45,687 nucleotides of DNA, taken from positions 1 to 45,687 of the IMG/VR virus record IMGVR_UViG_3300034374_008812, one strand, 5' to 3'. A program made the position numbers and the translations under genes. This DNA is from a virus. Position 1 is the first letter of the stretch, and each line of letters starts with the position of its first letter. A model generated the notes under the pieces. That model made no database searches. It saw only the letters and a program-made list of their open reading frames with translations, and had not been told where the DNA came from. This document shows positions 33,808 to 41,815 of the stretch, in pieces.

Positions 33808-33881
33808 GCTCCTGTAGCTCAGTTGGTTAGAGCACCTGACTCATAATCAGGTGGTCCTAGGTTCGAGCCCTAGCAGGAGCA
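33808..33881 (+). tRNA. tRNA-Met (CAT)
   Basis: Complete 74-nt cloverleaf: acceptor GCTCCTG/CAGGAGC, D-arm GCTC…GAGC, anticodon stem CCTGA/TCAGG with loop CTCATAA, and T-arm CTAGG-TTCGAGC-CCTAG. The loop equals that of elongator tRNA-Met; tRNA-Ile2 (CAU modified to lysidine) cannot be excluded. CCA is not encoded. The 33699-33807 gap upstream holds only short inverted sequences. Confidence 0.9.
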
Positions 33882-33897
33882 CTTAAATATTTAAATT

Positions 33898-34098
33898 ATG
33901 AAATTAGTAAAAGCAGGAAATAAAAACAATTTCCATTTTGAATACCATGAAACATTATTAAATGAATATCTAGTATTAAACTTTGAAGGTTACCACATAT
34001 GTAAATATAATAATAAAATAATATCTAAAAAATATTGGTTAAGTGATGAAATAAAAGGTTTTTGTATCACCAGAAACGAAAAAAGTTATAACATATGA
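33898..34098 (+). CDS. MKL…YNI family member B (66 aa)
   Basis: Starts MKLVKAGNKNNFHFEYHE and ends KKYWLSDEIKGFCITRNEKSYNI-stop, the best-matching tail of the family. The stop reads ATATGA and is followed by AATTAAATTAA, so the family junction ATATGAAATTA is present but the next gene starts further on. Confidence 0.6.
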   Translation: MKLVKAGNKNNFHFEYHETLLNEYLVLNFEGYHICKYNNKIISKKYWLSDEIKGFCITRNEKSYNI

Positions 34099-34119
34099 AA
34101 TTAAATTAAAATAAATATT

Positions 34120-34431
34120 ATGGAAAAATTTGTAGAAGACGGTCAAGTAGCCGTATTATATAGCCCAAGTTTTGGAGCTGGATGGTCAACATGGAATAGT
34201 AATAAGGATATTATTTTTGATAAAAGAATAGTAAAAAAAGTATTAGCTAAAAAACATTCTGAAATAACTGAAGAATGGATGAAAAAGATAGGTTATAAAA
34301 ATATTTATTGCGGTGGTGCAGAAGATTTAACAATAATATGGTTACCTATATCATCTAAATTTATTATAAATGAGTATGATGGCTTTGAATCTATAGAACT
34401 ATATGATGATATTAACTTTATAACTGCTTAA
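34120..34431 (+). CDS. Phage hypothetical with VAVLYSPSFGAGW signature (103 aa)
   Basis: The segments VAVLYSPSFGAGWSTWN, FDKRIVKKVL, YCGGAEDLTIIWLPISSKFIINEYDGFESIE match a recurring phage/bacterial hypothetical family (…SPGFGAGWSTWN … GGA-DL-I-W-P-G--F-I-EYDG-ES). Function unknown. Confidence 0.6.
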   Translation: MEKFVEDGQVAVLYSPSFGAGWSTWNSNKDIIFDKRIVKKVLAKKHSEITEEWMKKIGYKNIYCGGAEDLTIIWLPISSKFIINEYDGFESIELYDDINFITA

Positions 34432-34433
34432 TT

Positions 34434-35000
34434 ATGCCTAATTATTGTTGGAATTCTATTACTATATACAAAGAAGATATTAAATTATTGGAAGAATTAA
34501 AATCAAAATTTGAAAATAATAGCTTTAATTATAGTATAGATTATTATAAAAATTTATTTCCTGCTGATTATATTTTACCAGATATAGAAATTCATGACAT
34601 TTATAGTGTTAGTAGTACTTTTGGCTCTAAGTGGTTTGATTTATCTAGCTGCTATATAGAAGAAGATAATACTTTGATATTAAATGGAGATAGTGCTTGG
34701 GGCCCTATTGTACCTTTAGTAAAAATGCTATCAGAAGCTTATCAATGTAATACTTCTATATATTATGAAGAACCAGGTTGTGATTTTGGTGGTAAAGCTG
34801 AATATAATTGTGGAGAAATTGTAGAAGAATTACACACTACTTACTTGCATATAAGATATATAGATGATGGATTAGAAGCTATTTATAATGAATTTCAAGA
34901 AGGTTTTATAAGTTGTGAAAGATTGGCTGAAATATCTGAATTTGTAAGTGATGAGGATTTTGAAGAAATATTAAATAATTATAAAGATGTACAAAATTAA
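34434..35000 (+). CDS. YubB/DUF1281-like protein (188 aa)
   Basis: Starts MPNYCWNSITIYKE, contains WFDLSSCYIEEDNTLILNGDSAWGPIVPLVKMLSEAYQ and YYEEPGCDFGGKAEYNCGE. This follows the YubB-type pattern (MPN-C-N-I … AWSPP … LS … Y-EPG--F-G). Such ferredoxin-like proteins occur on plasmids and phages; function unknown. Full-length. Confidence 0.6.
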   Translation: MPNYCWNSITIYKEDIKLLEELKSKFENNSFNYSIDYYKNLFPADYILPDIEIHDIYSVSSTFGSKWFDLSSCYIEEDNTLILNGDSAWGPIVPLVKMLSEAYQCNTSIYYEEPGCDFGGKAEYNCGEIVEELHTTYLHIRYIDDGLEAIYNEFQEGFISCERLAEISEFVSDEDFEEILNNYKDVQN

Positions 35001-35139
35001 AAAAGATAATAAGCATAGAAATTCTATGAACAACAGAAAAAGTTTAACAATTAAATTTAAAGTTTTAGATAAACATTGTTTTAAAAAAATGTCAGTTAAA
35101 CTAAAAATGAAAAACCCTGAGTTGCAAGAAATGAATTAA
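34987..35139 (+). CDS. Unknown basic small protein (50 aa)
   Basis: Starts inside the end of the previous gene (ATG 34987); an in-frame ATG at 35026 (MNNRKSLTIKF) is the alternative start giving 37 aa. Strongly basic (KKMSVKLKMKNPELQEMN). Basic charge may mean nucleic-acid binding; no family recognised. Confidence 0.4.
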   Translation: MYKIKKDNKHRNSMNNRKSLTIKFKVLDKHCFKKMSVKLKMKNPELQEMN

Positions 35140-35259
35140 AAATTTAACATTACCTCATTGACCATTTCAAAAGCTATATGCTGATGTGATGTAGAGAATT
35201 TAATGTACGCATTGAATTATAAATAATGTTATTAAGTATAAACAGTAAAATTTAAAATT

Positions 35260-35493
35260 ATGGAAAAAAGAACAATAGTATTAGAACCATCAACTAACAC
35301 TCACTCATTAAATGCTAATGATGTTAAGGTTGAAAAAATCGACAATTCAATTTTAAAATTGACAATCGATGGTGAAGGAATTGTAACGCATGGTGAACAT
35401 GGAACATTGACTACAGAATCAAAGAATGTTATTAAATATGTACAACAAGAGTACAATCCGGTTACAAGAAAGTTAAGAAACGCTTTCGATTAA
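35260..35493 (+). CDS. Unknown small protein, single-gene unit (77 aa)
   Basis: Contains LKLTIDGEGIVTHGEHGTLTTESKNVIKYVQQEYNPVTRKLRNAFD. This resembles a small phage/Bacteroidota family with a GE-HGEHG-L … E-NP-T segment, without known function. It sits in its own unit with a 120-nt leader before it and a strong terminator after it. Confidence 0.5.
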   Translation: MEKRTIVLEPSTNTHSLNANDVKVEKIDNSILKLTIDGEGIVTHGEHGTLTTESKNVIKYVQQEYNPVTRKLRNAFD

Positions 35494-35510
35494 TTAAACC
35501 TTAAATTACT

Positions 35511-35536
35511 AGCCAGGTGTTAATGCCTGGCTTTTT
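35511..35536 (+). terminator. Rho-independent terminator
   Basis: AGCCAGG (35511-35517), loop TGTTAATG, CCTGGCT (35526-35532), then TTTT. It ends the 77-aa gene; the next gene begins 4 nt after. Confidence 0.85.
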
Positions 35537-35539
35537 ATT

Positions 35540-35746
35540 ATGAAGTTAGAGAGGGAAAAATTATTTTATTCAGAAGAAATTGCTTTGTATCTTAGGTTTG
35601 CACAAGGTAAAGGTTTTTTAAAAAGGTTTGAAGGGTTATATGCCTATGATTTTCCTAGGATTGAGGAATATCATAAATGTTATTTTAAAAACAATGAAGC
35701 AATAGGGTTAGCCTTAAATACAGAGGGAATAGAATATTTCATTTAA
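35540..35746 (+). CDS. MKL…YFI family member C (68 aa)
   Basis: Starts MKLEREKLFYSEEIALYLRF and ends KCYFKNNEAIGLALNTEGIEYFI. The tail aligns with the other members (K-Y-x-NN--IG----…-YxI). It starts inside or right after the terminator, so it may be made from a weak read-through or its own promoter. Confidence 0.55.
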   Translation: MKLEREKLFYSEEIALYLRFAQGKGFLKRFEGLYAYDFPRIEEYHKCYFKNNEAIGLALNTEGIEYFI

Positions 35747-35765
35747 AAATTAAATTATAAAAATT

Positions 35766-36686
35766 ATGGAAGAAATAATTATTAACATTACATCTATAGA
35801 GCAATTAAAAGGATTATCTTTAAACTTAACAACAGGTAAATTCTATGACAATGTAAAAAATAAAGATGTAGTAAAATTATTGAAACAAGTATTCACAAAT
35901 AAAGCTCGTTTTAAATCACGTTTTGTAGATTTGCTAAACTCTATTAAAACTAGATTAGATGCTTTCCCAAACTTTCCAGAAGGATTTTTTGACAATTTAG
36001 GGGAAGATGATTACTATGAATTTGTAAGGTATATTGATTATAACAAAATGCCATATGAAGAAGTAAAAGCATATTGGGCTAAAATGGAAAAGGAACATGG
36101 TATCACATATGACATACAAGATACTTCTGTATTTGAATGTGAAGGCCTAATGAATGAATTGTTGGATATGTATGATGATGCTACACCATTCACATATGAG
36201 GAAGCATTCAAAATTGAAAATGAAGAATTTCAAGCAATGGTATTCGGTACTATTGATATTGTTGATATGATTAAAGAATTAGGTTCTAAAAGAATCAAAA
36301 CAGATGGTAAACGTGTCAAACATAAAGATTTTTCAACATCAGGAGAATTTCTAGGTATGAAAGAATACGATGTTATTTATGAAACTCATGAAGTAAATTG
36401 TAGTAAATTAGGTTTAAATAGTAATGCTTATGCTTTGAGATGTTGGTGTACTACTACGGATAAAGAACATTGGTTATGGATAGAAGATCAATACAAAGAT
36501 GATCCATTAGAAGCAGTAGCATCAACAATGAGAGTACATGAAAATATCATACCACATATTAAAGAAATTAAACGTCAAGGAGATATATTATTAGTTGAAA
36601 CTGGTGATATAGATATCAAACCAGAAGGTGAAATGATTCCTTTAACAGCAGGGCAATATTTTGGGTTTTTAACAGCTCAATCATAA
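35766..36686 (+). CDS. Unknown protein with LRCWCTTT segment (306 aa)
   Basis: One of the larger right-arm genes. The C-terminal third contains NSNAYALRCWCTTTDKEHWLWIE … DPLEAVASTMRVHENIIPHIKEIKRQGDILLVE, a segment that looks conserved in other phage proteins, but I cannot assign a family with confidence (DUF6745-like is one guess). Acidic helical N-terminus. The gap 36687-36751 after it holds only AT-rich sequence. Confidence 0.5.
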   Translation: MEEIIINITSIEQLKGLSLNLTTGKFYDNVKNKDVVKLLKQVFTNKARFKSRFVDLLNSIKTRLDAFPNFPEGFFDNLGEDDYYEFVRYIDYNKMPYEEVKAYWAKMEKEHGITYDIQDTSVFECEGLMNELLDMYDDATPFTYEEAFKIENEEFQAMVFGTIDIVDMIKELGSKRIKTDGKRVKHKDFSTSGEFLGMKEYDVIYETHEVNCSKLGLNSNAYALRCWCTTTDKEHWLWIEDQYKDDPLEAVASTMRVHENIIPHIKEIKRQGDILLVETGDIDIKPEGEMIPLTAGQYFGFLTAQS

Positions 36687-36751
36687 AATACTTACATCAA
36701 GCGTATTTCCTTAGATTTCACCTGCAAATGGACTACTAAAAATAATGATAA

Positions 36752-36940
36752 ATGAAATTAAAACACCACAAATACATTAATGAAATAGGATTAACTAGCT
36801 TTTTTAGAGCTATTCATTCAAATTATGGTATGTTGAGAATTGGTTATCTTATAGAAAGAGACAATAAATTATATTATAACAATAAACACGAACTTGTAGG
36901 TTATGGTATTTATGGAAGATTTAAAAATTATTGGATATGA
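36752..36940 (+). CDS. MKL…YWI family member D (62 aa)
   Basis: Starts MKLKHHKYINEIGLTSFFR and ends YYNNKHELVGYGIYGRFKNYWI. The stop overlaps the start of member E as ATATGAAATTA, giving a direct tandem of two family members. Confidence 0.55.
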   Translation: MKLKHHKYINEIGLTSFFRAIHSNYGMLRIGYLIERDNKLYYNNKHELVGYGIYGRFKNYWI

Positions 36941-37113
36941 AATTAATAAAAAATGAATATAACTCTACAAAATGGTTTCACACTTATTATAAAAGAAGTA
37001 AAAAATCAATTAATGAAGGATTATGTGTTACTAAATTAAGTAAAAAATATTATTTATTTGATGAAATAGTGGGTTTTGAACTATCTAAAAATGAAAAAAG
37101 TTATTATATATAA
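36937..37113 (+). CDS. MKL…YYI family member E (58 aa)
   Basis: I chose ATG 36937 (MKLIKNEYNS), which overlaps the previous stop by 4 nt as ATGA; a start two codons earlier is possible. Ends KKYYLFDEIVGFELSKNEKSYYI. It is nearly colinear with member B (66 aa) over the last 23 residues, and its stop overlaps the next gene by 1 nt (TAATG). Confidence 0.6.
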   Translation: MKLIKNEYNSTKWFHTYYKRSKKSINEGLCVTKLSKKYYLFDEIVGFELSKNEKSYYI

Positions 37114-37598
37114 TGGGAACAAATTTTTATTCAATACCTAAAGTTAAAGACTTAGAAAAGAAAAGACAAAAATTAATTGAAGAAATTCAATCAATGGACA
37201 TATCAAATGCCGAGCTTTGTGAAAATCGCTTTAGAATTCATGAAGATGGTTGGGATAGATTATCACCTTGGGATAAATTTATTAACGGTAATTCAATACA
37301 TTTAGGTAAACGCTCAATGGGATGGAAGTTTTGTTGGAACTTTAACGATAACAAATACTACTCAAATAAAGAAGAATTATTAGACTTTATTCGTAGTAGA
37401 AGAGTTGTCGATGAATATGGTGATGAACTACAACCAGATCAATTTATTCAAATGGCATTAGATTGGGGTGAACCCGATGGTATGGTTGCAGATGAAGAGT
37501 ATATGAAAGAACATCATTTTTGGATGTCAGACCCGTCATTATACGCAGATAGAGAAATAGACGGTTTAAGAGTATCATCAAGTACGGAATTTAGTTAA
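37113..37598 (+). CDS. Phage hypothetical with HLGKRSMGWKF motif (161 aa)
   Basis: The MGTNFYSIPKV start and the HLGKRSMGWKFCWNF segment match a recurrent phage family (MGTNFY … HIGK-S-GW-F-F). Function unknown. It starts on the stop of family member E. The partial gene at the right edge (45521) begins MGYGTSFTADIYLN, a similar style. Confidence 0.6.
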   Translation: MGTNFYSIPKVKDLEKKRQKLIEEIQSMDISNAELCENRFRIHEDGWDRLSPWDKFINGNSIHLGKRSMGWKFCWNFNDNKYYSNKEELLDFIRSRRVVDEYGDELQPDQFIQMALDWGEPDGMVADEEYMKEHHFWMSDPSLYADREIDGLRVSSSTEFS

Positions 37599-37616
37599 AA
37601 ATTAAAAATTAAAAAT

Positions 37617-37856
37617 ATGTATACAGATATTTCAACAACAAAAGGATACCCAAAAACTTTAATAATCAGAAACCACGAAGGTGGGATGATATGGCAAGTT
37701 TATCACGTTGAAAAATTGAGTGAAGCTGATAAATTATCAAGCAACGCAACAATGAACGGTTTTGAAGCCATAACTTTAGAGGACTACCAAGAATATATGC
37801 AAGAAACTTGGCCTGAATGGAGAGAAACAGAAGGTAGTAAAGAAATAATTAAATGA
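37617..37856 (+). CDS. Unknown protein (79 aa)
   Basis: Contains GGMIWQVYHVEKLSEADKLSSNATMNGFEAITLEDYQEYMQETWPEW, a small alpha/beta protein. Its stop overlaps the next start (ATGA). No family recognised. Confidence 0.5.
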   Translation: MYTDISTTKGYPKTLIIRNHEGGMIWQVYHVEKLSEADKLSSNATMNGFEAITLEDYQEYMQETWPEWRETEGSKEIIK

Positions 37857-38026
37857 AATTAATACTTTTTAAAAGCAATGAATTTTATTGTTATAAGTCC
37901 CAAGACATCGTAACAAGACGTATAGGTTATAGAAATTATTATAATCAAGAGAAATGTTATTATAATAATTCAGGTATTATTATAGGTTATGAATATTATA
38001 ATAAATTACATTATTATAATATATAA
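37853..38026 (+). CDS. MKL…YYNI family member F (57 aa)
   Basis: Starts MKLILFKSNEFYCYKSQD, overlapping the previous gene by 4 nt, and ends CYYNNSGIIIGYEYYNKLHYYNI. Same aromatic tail as its paralogues. An overlapping 71-aa frame at 37989-38204 is not supported. Confidence 0.55.
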   Translation: MKLILFKSNEFYCYKSQDIVTRRIGYRNYYNQEKCYYNNSGIIIGYEYYNKLHYYNI

Positions 38027-38146
38027 AATAATTAGCCCTCTGCCTAGCGCTGGGTATGGATCGAAGATGGGGACGGCGGTCTTAAATGACAATAGGTTTT
38101 TGAACCTAGCACACTTCCCTCCGAATCGTGGGTCGGCACAGTTTTT

Positions 38147-38178
38147 ACCGTTTCTGGGGTTATTTTGTAAAAAACGGT
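38147..38178 (+). other. Hairpin just before the tRNA-like gene
   Basis: ACCGTTT (38147-38153) pairs with AAACGGT (38172-38178). The preceding 38027-38146 is GC-richer than neighbours (GGGGACGGCGG) and holds no gene; it may be a leader or processing element for the tRNA-like RNA. Confidence 0.45.
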
Positions 38179-38182
38179 TTAT

Positions 38183-38308
38183 AGTCAGGTGGCGGAATTG
38201 GTAGACGCATGAATAAAGGTTAATAGTAAAGATAACGAAGAGTAACCTTGAGATACCCGTAAAGTCAGCTCATAAGTTATCATATAGGTTCGAATCCTGT
38301 CCTGACTA
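38183..38308 (+). tRNA. Aberrant tRNA-Leu-like RNA without a canonical anticodon arm (126 nt)
   Basis: The acceptor stem AGTCAGG/CCTGACT plus discriminator A, the D-arm GCG-GAATTGGTAGA-CGC (tRNA-Leu type) and the T-arm ATAGG-TTCGAAT-CCTGT are intact. The 75 nt between D- and T-arms do not form an anticodon arm. Instead ATGA(A)TAA (38209-38216) can pair with TTATCAT (38277-38283), and AAGGTTA (38216-38222) with TAACCTT (38243-38249). It is too short for a group I intron. Either a non-decoding tRNA mimic or a tRNA with a small unknown insertion. Confidence 0.6.
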
Positions 38309-38330
38309 CAAATTACAAATTACAAAAGTT

Positions 38331-38543
38331 ATGAAAAATAAAGATTTAAAAATAGAACAAAGAAAATCAGTGTCTATGAACTTCAATGATGCTTGGCACA
38401 AAGAAGGAGATTTTATAGAGGTAACTGAATGGTCTAATGAAGAAGGTTGGGATATACAAATAAATGATACTAATCATTTTTCTTTTCACTTTACAGAATT
38501 TAAGGCTTTAAAGAAGTTAATAAATTTTTTAGAAAAAAGTTAA
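38331..38543 (+). CDS. Small phage hypothetical (70 aa)
   Basis: The segment GDFIEVTEWSNEEGWDIQIND … FHFTEFKALKKLINFLEKS resembles a recurrent Bacteroidota-phage small protein (EVTEW-N-EG-DI … T--E---L--L). Function unknown. Leader AATTACAAAAGTT. Confidence 0.55.
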   Translation: MKNKDLKIEQRKSVSMNFNDAWHKEGDFIEVTEWSNEEGWDIQINDTNHFSFHFTEFKALKKLINFLEKS

Positions 38544-38549
38544 TTATAT

Positions 38550-38747
38550 ATGAAGTTGATATTAAGTAAAAGTTATTATGATAATAATCAATTATATTTT
38601 CTTAATTTTTCTACATATGGTATAATTATGCAGGGTTATGAAATAATTAATTGGTACGATGAAACTGTGTCTAAAGTATATTATATTAATAATGAGAAGA
38701 TTGGTTTTGAAATTAAAGAAAGTACAATAAAACACTATAATATATGA
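38550..38747 (+). CDS. MKL…HYNI family member G (65 aa)
   Basis: Starts MKLILSKSYYDNNQLYFLN and ends KVYYINNEKIGFEIKESTIKHYNI. The stop overlaps the phosphoesterase start as ATATATGA, coupling the two genes. Confidence 0.6.
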   Translation: MKLILSKSYYDNNQLYFLNFSTYGIIMQGYEIINWYDETVSKVYYINNEKIGFEIKESTIKHYNI

Positions 38748-39535
38748 AAAATATTTACATAGGAGATATACACGGTCGTGATATATGGAAACAGATAGTA
38801 GCAGAGAATGAAGATGCTGACAATATTGTATTCATTGGTGATTATTTTGATTCATTTGATATACCAGGTGTTGTACAATTAAGAAATGCTAGAGATATAG
38901 TAGAATTTAAAAAATCCACAGAATTAGATCCTAGCAAACGAGTTTACTTGTTAATAGGAAACCATGATATTCATTATATGCGAGGCATTAACGGTAAAGG
39001 TACAACGAGTGGTTTTAATGCTAATATGATGTATGAGTTTGAAACATTCTTTGAAGAAAATAAAGAACAGTTTCAAATGTGTGTTGATATAGGAGAAGTT
39101 TTATGTACCCATGCCGGTGTGAGTGAAGATTTTCTTAAGGATGCTGGATATTGGACTTATAGTGATAAATTACATTATGACGGAGTACCTGAGTGGATTA
39201 ATGACTTATTTTACTATAAACCTAATGAATTTACATTTGAAGGATATTATAATAGACATTATGGATTAGCTTCACCCAATGGTTATGGAGATGACCCGGG
39301 ACAATCTCCTATATGGATCCGACCTAAATCTTTACAATTATCTAATAAAGAATCAGATATTAAAAAGACATGGATTCAGGTAGTAGGCCATACACAACAA
39401 AATACAATTGATATTAAAGGTAAATCAACAGGTGGTAGATATTATTATATTGATACTTTACCTAGTGGTGAATATCTTATTGAGGAAGATGGTGAGTTTA
39501 GAATAGGTTATTGTGCTATAGTTAAATATATTTAG
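38744..39535 (+). CDS. Calcineurin-like metallophosphoesterase (263 aa)
   Basis: The metal-ligand motifs are all present: GDIHG (7-11), GDYFD (32-36), GNHD (72-75), CTHAG (121-125) and VVGHTQ towards the C-terminus. This is the PPP-type serine/threonine phosphatase or nucleotide phosphatase fold, as in lambda protein phosphatase. Substrate unknown: a phosphoprotein, or a nucleotide signal of host defence. Full length; its start overlaps family member G by 4 nt. Confidence 0.85.
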   Translation: MKNIYIGDIHGRDIWKQIVAENEDADNIVFIGDYFDSFDIPGVVQLRNARDIVEFKKSTELDPSKRVYLLIGNHDIHYMRGINGKGTTSGFNANMMYEFETFFEENKEQFQMCVDIGEVLCTHAGVSEDFLKDAGYWTYSDKLHYDGVPEWINDLFYYKPNEFTFEGYYNRHYGLASPNGYGDDPGQSPIWIRPKSLQLSNKESDIKKTWIQVVGHTQQNTIDIKGKSTGGRYYYIDTLPSGEYLIEEDGEFRIGYCAIVKYI

Positions 39536-39537
39536 TT

Positions 39538-39747
39538 ATGAAATTAAAGAAAAAAGAAGCTGAAACTACCACCTTAAAATCCAAATGGAGATACTTCGAA
39601 GATAGCCCATGCAACGAACATAACTTCACACAAGGATATGCAGAAGTAAAAAATATAGATAATAGCATGACATCGAGAATGTATTGGGTAAATCAAGAAA
39701 ATGTAGGTTTTGTACTTAGATTAACTAAAGAATATTATTACATATGA
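39538..39747 (+). CDS. MKL…YYYI family member H (69 aa)
   Basis: Starts MKLKKKEAETTTLKSKW and ends RMYWVNQENVGFVLRLTKEYYYI. The stop is in ATATGAAATTATGG, where the vestigial junction opens only a short MKLWKLE frame; the following gene starts at 39752. Confidence 0.6.
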   Translation: MKLKKKEAETTTLKSKWRYFEDSPCNEHNFTQGYAEVKNIDNSMTSRMYWVNQENVGFVLRLTKEYYYI

Positions 39748-39751
39748 AATT

Positions 39752-40075
39752 ATGGAAACTAGAATCGCAATTGCATTAAAAAATGCATGGGTAGGTAAAG
39801 AATTTATCTATGTTTCTAAATATGGTAGTGAAACTAAAGGTGTGGTTAAAGATGTTGTAGTGGTAAATGAAATAATAGCAAATAAAACTTTAGCTGAATA
39901 TCTTAAAAAGAAAGTAGAAGAGCAATCTAAAAATAAACCTAACACTACCATAATGAATTATATAAGTTTAAACGATGAAATTGAATCTACTTATATAGGA
40001 ACAAGACCGACATTTAAAATTATATCTGAAAATAATAATACATATCCATTAGACGAAATTTACTTTATATCATGA
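39752..40075 (+). CDS. Unknown protein (107 aa)
   Basis: Starts METRIAIALKNAWVGKEFIYVSKYGSETKGVVKD, a barrel-like start, and ends NTYPLDEIYFIS. Overlaps the next gene by 4 nt (ATGA). No family recognised. Confidence 0.5.
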   Translation: METRIAIALKNAWVGKEFIYVSKYGSETKGVVKDVVVVNEIIANKTLAEYLKKKVEEQSKNKPNTTIMNYISLNDEIESTYIGTRPTFKIISENNNTYPLDEIYFIS

Positions 40076-40431
40076 GAAATATAACAGAAAAACCAGAACA
40101 TTGGGTTATACTTAAAATTAAAGGTAATGAAACCTATTACCGAGTATTTGGTGGATGGAGAGGTGGTTACCTTGATGGTGATAGATGGCAACTAAACTCA
40201 GGTATTGTAGGAATCGAAGAAGATGAAGATTATTACTATTTTGAAGGTCATAGTGGTAGTTGTTATCAATGTCATAAAAATAGTTATGGATTAAAAGATG
40301 GTATGTATTATTTTAGTTTATATGTACAAGGAGTGTTGGAGAATCTTATAGAAAAGAGTCCTGTACTTATCGAGATATTAAATGAAGATACGGATTTTAT
40401 AAATTTATTAAACCAAAACAAAGATAACTGA
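40072..40431 (+). CDS. Phage hypothetical with DGDRWQLNSGI motif (119 aa)
   Basis: The segments YYRVFGGWRGGYLDGDRWQLNSGI and FEGHSGSCYQCHKNSYGL match a recurrent phage family (…DGD-W-LNSGI … G-SGS-Y-C---YG). Function unknown. Confidence 0.55.
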   Translation: MRNITEKPEHWVILKIKGNETYYRVFGGWRGGYLDGDRWQLNSGIVGIEEDEDYYYFEGHSGSCYQCHKNSYGLKDGMYYFSLYVQGVLENLIEKSPVLIEILNEDTDFINLLNQNKDN

Positions 40432-40447
40432 AAAATTAAAAAGAAAA

Positions 40448-40543
40448 ATGGAAGAAATATTTGAAGAGTTTGGAAACTACGGTACACCTAATAGCGTGTA
40501 CTTAATTACAGAAATATTAACCCAAAACAAAGATGAAAAATAA
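40448..40543 (+). CDS. Unknown tiny protein (31 aa)
   Basis: MEEIFEEFGNYG … ILTQNKDEK; acidic. It overlaps the next start by 11 nt, consistent with translational coupling. The short size makes it uncertain. Confidence 0.35.
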   Translation: MEEIFEEFGNYGTPNSVYLITEILTQNKDEK

Positions 40544-41063
40544 ATTAAACAATATTTGGAGAGGCATAACATACCAGCCTCGTAGAAAATTTAGACAGAT
40601 TAAAAATGTTATCGATTGGATTCCTGTGGTATGGAATCAATTTGATTTTGATTATTCTTATTCATTGCAAGTATTCAAACATCAGTTATTGAAACAAGCC
40701 AAACATTTCGAAAGACCTGATTCATGGGGTGAAAGAGATTATATTAAAGCCCAAAAAATTCGTATGATTTGTAGATTAATGGATAAGGTTTATACAGATG
40801 AATATGCTTGTGAATATCAAGACCGATTAAAAGAAAAATATGGTGATGATGTTATTGATTGGGTATTTTCTGATATAAAGGATAAATATGGTTTTAAAAA
40901 AATGAATTGGAAATATGAGGTAGATGAAAAATTTGAATCACAAAGAGATCAAATTAAAGAAGATTCTGATAAATGGTTTCATGAATCTCATGATAAACAA
41001 AAAAGAGCACATAAATTGTTATGGAAATTAATTGAACATAATATTCAAAGATGGTGGAATTAA
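40533..41063 (+). CDS. Phage hypothetical helical protein (176 aa)
   Basis: Contains IDWIPVVWNQFDFDYSYSLQVFKHQLLKQAKHFE … KAQKIRMICRLMDKVYTDEYACE, a pattern seen widely in phage proteins (…PLIW---WDY-Y-L--FK--L). Helical, charged C-terminus. Function unknown. Confidence 0.6.
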   Translation: MKNKLNNIWRGITYQPRRKFRQIKNVIDWIPVVWNQFDFDYSYSLQVFKHQLLKQAKHFERPDSWGERDYIKAQKIRMICRLMDKVYTDEYACEYQDRLKEKYGDDVIDWVFSDIKDKYGFKKMNWKYEVDEKFESQRDQIKEDSDKWFHESHDKQKRAHKLLWKLIEHNIQRWWN

Positions 41064-41124
41064 TTTTGGTTATGGGTTTGGTTTATTGAAATTTATTTCA
41101 TATATTTAAGAAAAAATAAAAGTT

Positions 41125-41805
41125 ATGAAAAATATACACGTATTACCAACAGACCAACCAAGTAGGTTATACCTTGAATATGGTGATGGTGACTTATGTT
41201 TATCAAGAAATTTGTTACCTCAAACAAGTAAAAGTAATAACCAACACATCTATATTACATCTGATGAAGAGATTAAAGAAGGTGATGCTGTTATACACTA
41301 TTTTGGTATGGGCTATGAAGTAGAATATCCATGTGAACATGATAATTTACATTCAAATACAAGAAAGAAAATCATCTTAACAACAGACACAACTCTAATT
41401 GCTGATGGTGTTCAGAGTATTTCTTATCATTTCCTTGAATGGTTTGTTAAGAATCCAACTTGTGAGTTTGTTGATATTGGTTTTATATCACATAGTGGTG
41501 CCAGACAATATAAAATCATCATACCACGAGAAGAACCTAAAACATTAGAAGAAGCTGCTGAAAACTATGGATGGAGAATCAAAACAAATACATTCTCTGA
41601 TCCAGTAAAAGCAAATGACTTAGCAAATTCTGCTAAACAAGACTTTATAGAAGGTGCTAAATGGCAATCTGAAAGAATGTATAGTGAAGAAGAAGTTAAA
41701 AATATAGTAGATAAAACTATTGAAAAATTCTATAAACATAGATATGGTGATAAGACTAAAGCAGAAATGAAAGAGTTATGGTTTGAAAACTTTAAAAAGA
41801 AATAA
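41125..41805 (+). CDS. Recurrent Bacteroidota-phage hypothetical (226 aa)
   Basis: Starts MKNIHVLPTDQPSRLYLEYGDGDLCL and continues IYITSDEEIKEGDAVIHY … IILTTDTTLIADGVQSI … EWFVKNPTCEFVDI … YKIIIPREEPK. I recognise this layout as a common hypothetical in phages of Bacteroidota, supporting the host assignment. The C-terminal ~70 residues are an AAENYGW … KQDFIEGAKWQSERMYSEEEV helical tail. Function unknown. Confidence 0.65.
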   Translation: MKNIHVLPTDQPSRLYLEYGDGDLCLSRNLLPQTSKSNNQHIYITSDEEIKEGDAVIHYFGMGYEVEYPCEHDNLHSNTRKKIILTTDTTLIADGVQSISYHFLEWFVKNPTCEFVDIGFISHSGARQYKIIIPREEPKTLEEAAENYGWRIKTNTFSDPVKANDLANSAKQDFIEGAKWQSERMYSEEEVKNIVDKTIEKFYKHRYGDKTKAEMKELWFENFKKK

Positions 41806-41815
41806 TTTATAAAAT

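Noticed and set aside
37989-38204. Open frame of 71 aa overlapping family member F and the tRNA-like gene
   Set aside because: It starts inside a better-supported gene, runs into the tRNA-like acceptor and D-arm, and its protein composition does not resemble the neighbours.
38183-38308. Group I intron within the tRNA-Leu-like gene
   Set aside because: The insert is about 40 nt over a normal tRNA-Leu, and no P3-P7 core is visible.
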